From Solobacterium sp. (GTDB taxonomy: Bacteria; Bacillota_I; Bacilli_A; Erysipelotrichales; Erysipelotrichaceae), in the NCBI GenBank assembly GCA_017432325.1, contig JAFRJJ010000069.1, positions 23,033-87,032 on the forward strand: DNA of 64,000 nt. The letters are read 5' to 3'. This document shows positions 61,283-64,000 of the stretch, one piece after another. Made by a program: the position numbers and the translations under genes. Below the pieces are notes generated by a model. It was not told the origin of the DNA. It saw only the letters and a program-made list of their open reading frames with translations, and made no database searches. Numbering within the stretch: the stretch's first letter is position 1; each line of letters opens with the position of its first letter.

Positions 61283-62066
61283 TCTCTGTTTCTGCATCAT
61301 TGCAGTGTTCGTTCTTGTCCTGCCCGTATGTGCCGAGGGCGGGCCACTCTATACAGATCCTGATACCGGCTATTCCGTATACATCCAGGATGACGCGGAT
61401 ATCTTAAGTCCTGAAGAGGAAGCGAAGCTGGCCGAAGACATGAAGCCTGTTACGGAATTCGGCAACGCTGTCTTTGTCAGCAATACCGAATACAACAGTT
61501 CCACGCCGCAGCTTGCCAAAGAGTATTACCGGACATATTCCGGCACGGACAGCGGGACGCTGTTCATGGTGGATATGTACAACCGTTATATCTATATCTA
61601 CTCGGACGGTGAGATCTATAAAACAGTCACCAGATCATATGCCGATACGATCACGGACAACACCTACGCCAAGGCTTCCAAGGGCCTGTACTATGAATGT
61701 GCTTCCGAAGCATTCGGACAGATTCATACACTTCTGGAAGGCGGAAAGGTCGCCAGGCCGATGAAGGTGATCACCAACATCCTGATGGCGGTATGCATAG
61801 CCGTGATCCTGAATTATGAGCTCGTCATGATCAGCCGGAGAAAGAAATATGTTTCTGCCGCACAGGCCGCGGAGGCGATCAGTTCATTTGCGGCGATCGC
61901 TGCGATCACACCGAAATTCCTGAAAAGGACCAAAACCTATATTCCTCCCGCATCAGTTTCTTCCGGAGGCGGATCCTCCGGAGGTTATTCCGGCGGAGGC
62001 GGAGGAGGCGGCTTCTCCGGCGGAGGAGGCGGATCTTCAGGCGGAGGCGGAGGCCACAGATTCTGA
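61266..62066 (+). CDS. TPM-domain (YgcG-like) membrane protein with Gly-rich tail
   Basis: 266 residues, GTG start with GGAGGGG 6 bases upstream. A signal peptide (I-I-D-L-C-F-C-I-I-A-V-F-V-L-V-L-P-V-C-A), a TPM domain (V-Y-I-Q-D-D-A-D-I-L-S-P-E-E-E), one membrane helix near 170-190 and a C-terminus of Gly/Ser repeats (S-S-G-G-G-S-S-G-G-Y). TPM domains are attributed phosphatase or folding roles in photosynthetic organisms; here it is likely membrane-associated with the zinc-ribbon protein. Its stop overlaps the next start. Confidence 0.88.
   Translation: MKRIIDLCFCIIAVFVLVLPVCAEGGPLYTDPDTGYSVYIQDDADILSPEEEAKLAEDMKPVTEFGNAVFVSNTEYNSSTPQLAKEYYRTYSGTDSGTLFMVDMYNRYIYIYSDGEIYKTVTRSYADTITDNTYAKASKGLYYECASEAFGQIHTLLEGGKVARPMKVITNILMAVCIAVILNYELVMISRRKKYVSAAQAAEAISSFAAIAAITPKFLKRTKTYIPPASVSSGGGSSGGYSGGGGGGGFSGGGGGSSGGGGGHRF
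61963..62058 (+). repeat. GGC-GGA codon tract encoding a poly-Gly tail
   Basis: About 30 codons, nearly all Gly or Ser, forming short tandem GGCGGAGGC units within the TPM gene; the following gene starts right after it, using this GGAGG-rich tract as RBS. Confidence 0.8.
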
Positions 62067-62413
62067 TGATCGGAAACTACAGGGTGATCACGCTGTGCGG
62101 CAGTACACGCTTCAAGGATGCCTTTATGGAAGCGCAGAAGCGTCTGACACTGGACGGCAATATCGTCATCAGCGTCGGACTGTTCGGCCATTCGGGTGAC
62201 GCGGAAGTCTGGGAGAACATGGATGAAGGCACACTGACGAAGACGAAGGAAATGCTTGACGATATGCATAAGCGCAAGATCGATCTTTCAGACGGGATCT
62301 GCGTGATCAACGTCGGCGGATATATCGGAGAAAGCACAAGAAGCGAGATCGAATACGCACGGATGACAGGCAAAAGCATTCAGTATCTGGAGCCTGTTGA
62401 GGAGGACAGATGA
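62066..62413 (+). CDS. Nucleoside 2-deoxyribosyltransferase-like small protein
   Basis: 115-residue Rossmann-like protein: V-I-T-L-C-G-S-T-R-F-K-D near 7-18, G-D-A-E-V-W-E-N-M-D, then V-I-N-V-G-G-Y-I-G-E-S-T-R-S-E-I-E-Y-A near 80-100, the pattern of the nucleoside deoxyribosyltransferase / DUF4406-like superfamily. Substrate not predictable. The start codon overlaps the TPM stop by one base, and the Gly-tract GGAGG serves as RBS. Confidence 0.8.
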   Translation: MIGNYRVITLCGSTRFKDAFMEAQKRLTLDGNIVISVGLFGHSGDAEVWENMDEGTLTKTKEMLDDMHKRKIDLSDGICVINVGGYIGESTRSEIEYARMTGKSIQYLEPVEEDR

Positions 62414-63030
62414 CAAAAGTACATTGGAGAGCCGGTAATATGCTGTATCCGGTACCTGCGGTCATGGTAACGACACTGGACCAGGAGAACAAACCGAATA
62501 TCCTGACGGTAGCATGGGCGGGAACGGTCTGTTCCGATCCCGTGATGGTATCGATCTCCGTCAGGCCGAAACGGTATTCTTATCAGGCTCTGAAGGACAA
62601 CGGTGAGTTTGTGATCAATCTGGTCAGCGAAGACCTGACAAGAGCAGCTGATACATGCGGCGTCAGGACAGGCGCAAAGGTCGACAAGTTCAAGCTTTGC
62701 GGCCTGACAATACAGGAATCACAGCATATCCGCACACCTGGGATAGCCGAGAGTCCTGTGAACATCGAGTGCAAAGTCAGACAGATCATCCCGCTCGGCG
62801 TGCATGACCTGTTCATCGCTGAAGTAGTGGGCGTATCCGTGGATGACAGATATCTGGACGACCAGGGAAAGCTGGATCTTGCGAAAGCAAAGCTGATCGC
62901 TTATTCCCATGGTGAATACCGTGCGCTCGGCAGATATATCGGTACATTCGGCTATTCGGTGAAAAAGCATAAAACACCCAGGAAACAACCTGGTCCCAGA
63001 AAGAATAACAGCGTTATTAAAAGAAAATAG
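62410..63030 (+). CDS. Flavin reductase family (FMN-binding split barrel) protein
   Basis: 206-residue flavoprotein with V-M-V-T-T-L-D, A-W-A-G-T-V-C-S-D-P-V-M-V-S-I and F-V-I-N-L-V-S motifs of the FMN-binding split-barrel/flavoredoxin group, plus a Lys-rich tail. Catalyses flavin or small-molecule reduction with NAD(P)H or ferredoxin. Starts in the preceding gene's stop (ATGA). Confidence 0.88.
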   Translation: MTKVHWRAGNMLYPVPAVMVTTLDQENKPNILTVAWAGTVCSDPVMVSISVRPKRYSYQALKDNGEFVINLVSEDLTRAADTCGVRTGAKVDKFKLCGLTIQESQHIRTPGIAESPVNIECKVRQIIPLGVHDLFIAEVVGVSVDDRYLDDQGKLDLAKAKLIAYSHGEYRALGRYIGTFGYSVKKHKTPRKQPGPRKNNSVIKRK

Positions 63031-63036
63031 TCCGAT

Positions 63037-63780
63037 ATGCAGGAATTCTTTATCAGAAACGGGGATATCAGGCTTCATGTAAAACTGGATATGCCTCAGG
63101 AAACGGCATCCTGTCCGCTGGTCATCCTTTTGCATGGTCTGGAAGGACATACGGAAGAAGTCTTCCTGAAGGCTGTACAGCAGGCCATGAATGAAGCAGG
63201 CTTTGCGGTGCTGCGGGCGGACATGTATGGCCATGGGAAGAGTGACGGCGTGTTCAGAGATCATACTTTGTACAAATGGATCCCGGATATCATGGCTGTC
63301 ACGGAATACGCAAAGAAACTTCCGTTTGTGACAGACCTGTACCTCTGCGGACATTCCCAGGGAGGTCTTGCGGCAATGATGGCTGCGGGCATGAGACCGG
63401 ATGATTACCGGGCACTCATTCTCCTGTCTCCGGCTGTCACGATCCCGGATGATGCCAGGAAAGGGGATCCGCTTGGCGTCACATTCGATCCGCAGGATAT
63501 CCCGGATGAACTGGAGATCTGGGGAGAGCAGCTGGGAAGTGAATACTTCCGGACAGCACAGCAGATCCATCCTGAAGAGTGGATCAGGAAGTACAGTAAA
63601 CCAGTACTGATCGTACACGGGGAGAAGGATGAACTGATTCCGGTACGGTATGCCGTCAGTACTTCGGAACAGTACGAAAACTGCCGGCTGGCAGTGATCC
63701 CGGATGATGATCATGAATATGACTTTCATTCCGATATGATGTGCAGGGCAGTCACCGGCTTCCTGAAGGAACTGGTCTGA
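63037..63780 (+). CDS. Alpha/beta hydrolase (esterase, cinnamoyl-esterase-like)
   Basis: 247-residue hydrolase: L-H-G-L-E-G-H near 30, nucleophile C-G-H-S-Q-G-G (Ser near 109), acid D-E-L-I-P and His in D-D-D-H-E-Y. It resembles the cinnamoyl/feruloyl esterase and acylglycerol lipase group of gut Firmicutes. The start is six bases after the flavin reductase stop without a clear RBS, so it depends on coupling. Last gene of the 59738-63780 operon. Confidence 0.87.
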   Translation: MQEFFIRNGDIRLHVKLDMPQETASCPLVILLHGLEGHTEEVFLKAVQQAMNEAGFAVLRADMYGHGKSDGVFRDHTLYKWIPDIMAVTEYAKKLPFVTDLYLCGHSQGGLAAMMAAGMRPDDYRALILLSPAVTIPDDARKGDPLGVTFDPQDIPDELEIWGEQLGSEYFRTAQQIHPEEWIRKYSKPVLIVHGEKDELIPVRYAVSTSEQYENCRLAVIPDDDHEYDFHSDMMCRAVTGFLKELV

Positions 63781-63822
63781 CCATAAAGATGGACGATATT
63801 ATCTTTCAACAGGAAAACAGAA

Positions 63823-63863
63823 AGCTCCGTGAATGATCTTTGATCATATGACGGAGCTGTTTT
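63823..63863 (+). terminator. Terminator of the 59738-63780 operon
   Basis: AGCTCCGT / ACGGAGCT with nested TGATC/GATCA, followed by GTTTT. The stretch from here to the partial gene at 63982 shows only a TATAAT (63953) as a possible second -10. Confidence 0.8.
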
Positions 63864-63966
63864 AGGACATTAAGCGGGAATCCTCGGCAATTCAATTGCC
63901 GCAGATGAAAGCGCACCATAAGTCTGCTTCTCATAGTCTTTTCATATTTATTTATAATGTTAAAAA

Positions 63967-63984
63967 TGGTATACTATGTGTATG
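63967..63984 (+). promoter_or_regulatory. Leaderless extended -10 promoter at window end
   Basis: TGG-TATACT (63967-63975), six bases (ATGTGT), ATG at 63982. Same geometry as at dnaE and 43617. Confidence 0.55.
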
Positions 63985-64000
63985 AAAGGAAATCTCGTTC
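63982..64000 (+). CDS. Start of a truncated gene
   Basis: Only M-K-G-N-L-V is inside the window. Called from the promoter with the recurrent six-base spacing; identity unknown. Confidence 0.4.

Noticed and set aside
61963..62058. CRISPR-like or tandem-repeat element in the Gly tract
   Set aside because: It is in-frame poly-Gly/Ser coding sequence, not spaced direct repeats; no CRISPR array was seen anywhere.

Overview
The window is about half G+C, uses TGA only as a stop codon, and carries a typical low-G+C Firmicutes gene repertoire. Supporting clues are an FMN riboswitch on ribU, a valine T-box on valS, an L21 leader before rplU-prp-rpmA with an N-terminally extended L27, and an ObgE-RuvA-RuvB order. 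The elongation factor P has a Mollicutes-like tip loop (Asn-Lys-Thr-Ala-Met-Arg). Together these suggest a gut-type anaerobe of the Erysipelotrichia or a close relative. The assignment is inferred from gene content, not from a marker search. No rRNA, tRNA, CRISPR array, transposase, integrase or prophage gene was seen. The region reads as chromosome, mostly housekeeping genes mixed with accessory metabolic and regulatory cassettes.

Layout. 1-8.3 kb: the 3' part of efp, a giant repetitive Lys/Arg- then Glu/Pro-rich membrane protein, riboswitch-controlled ribU, a second disordered tail-anchored protein, then cmk-der-gpsA. 8.4-15.2 kb: a secreted transglutaminase-like protein, a two-module flavin/Fe-S reductase, a TerD-like protein behind a structured leader, and pyrC. 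15.3-17.5 kb: a MerR-type regulator between two SDR dehydrogenases; both SDR promoters carry the same palindrome in a 19-bp spacer. 17.5-21.8 kb: a nuclease-helicase fusion and a class A PBP. 22-27.8 kb: dnaE, a two-component system and trmN6. 27.8-29.3 kb: two phosphatases. 29.5-33.5 kb: rplU-prp-rpmA, obgE, ruvAB. 33.6-42 kb: an SRAP protein, a third SDR, a small membrane protein, T-box-valS, a hydrolase and ppdK.

42-51 kb: an amidohydrolase, a GH32 sucrose hydrolase, an Spx/ArsC-like protein, an AlkD-like repair protein, and an anaerobic module in which an FNR-type regulator (four cysteines spaced as in E. coli FNR) precedes pflA and pflB. A perfect TTGAT-N4-ATCAA site lies in front of pflB. 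51-57 kb: a glycerophosphodiesterase-lipase fusion, an M42 peptidase, and a TetR-controlled esterase plus a TauE/SafE-polyprenol-kinase fusion. 57-64 kb: an amino-acid racemase relative, an orphan PTS IIB opposite lacAB, and a five-gene operon beginning with zinc-ribbon and TPM-domain membrane proteins.

The main observations beyond gene naming are: (i) a recurring leaderless promoter in which a -10 box ends exactly six bases before the ATG, at six genes including dnaE; (ii) the MerR/SDR regulon with matched operators; (iii) the FNR-pfl circuit; (iv) three domain fusions (nuclease-helicase, GDPD-lipase, TauE-polyprenol kinase); and (v) the repetitive membrane protein at 588-3278. The nuclease-helicase and the TauE-kinase locus are the best candidates for a system not previously described.
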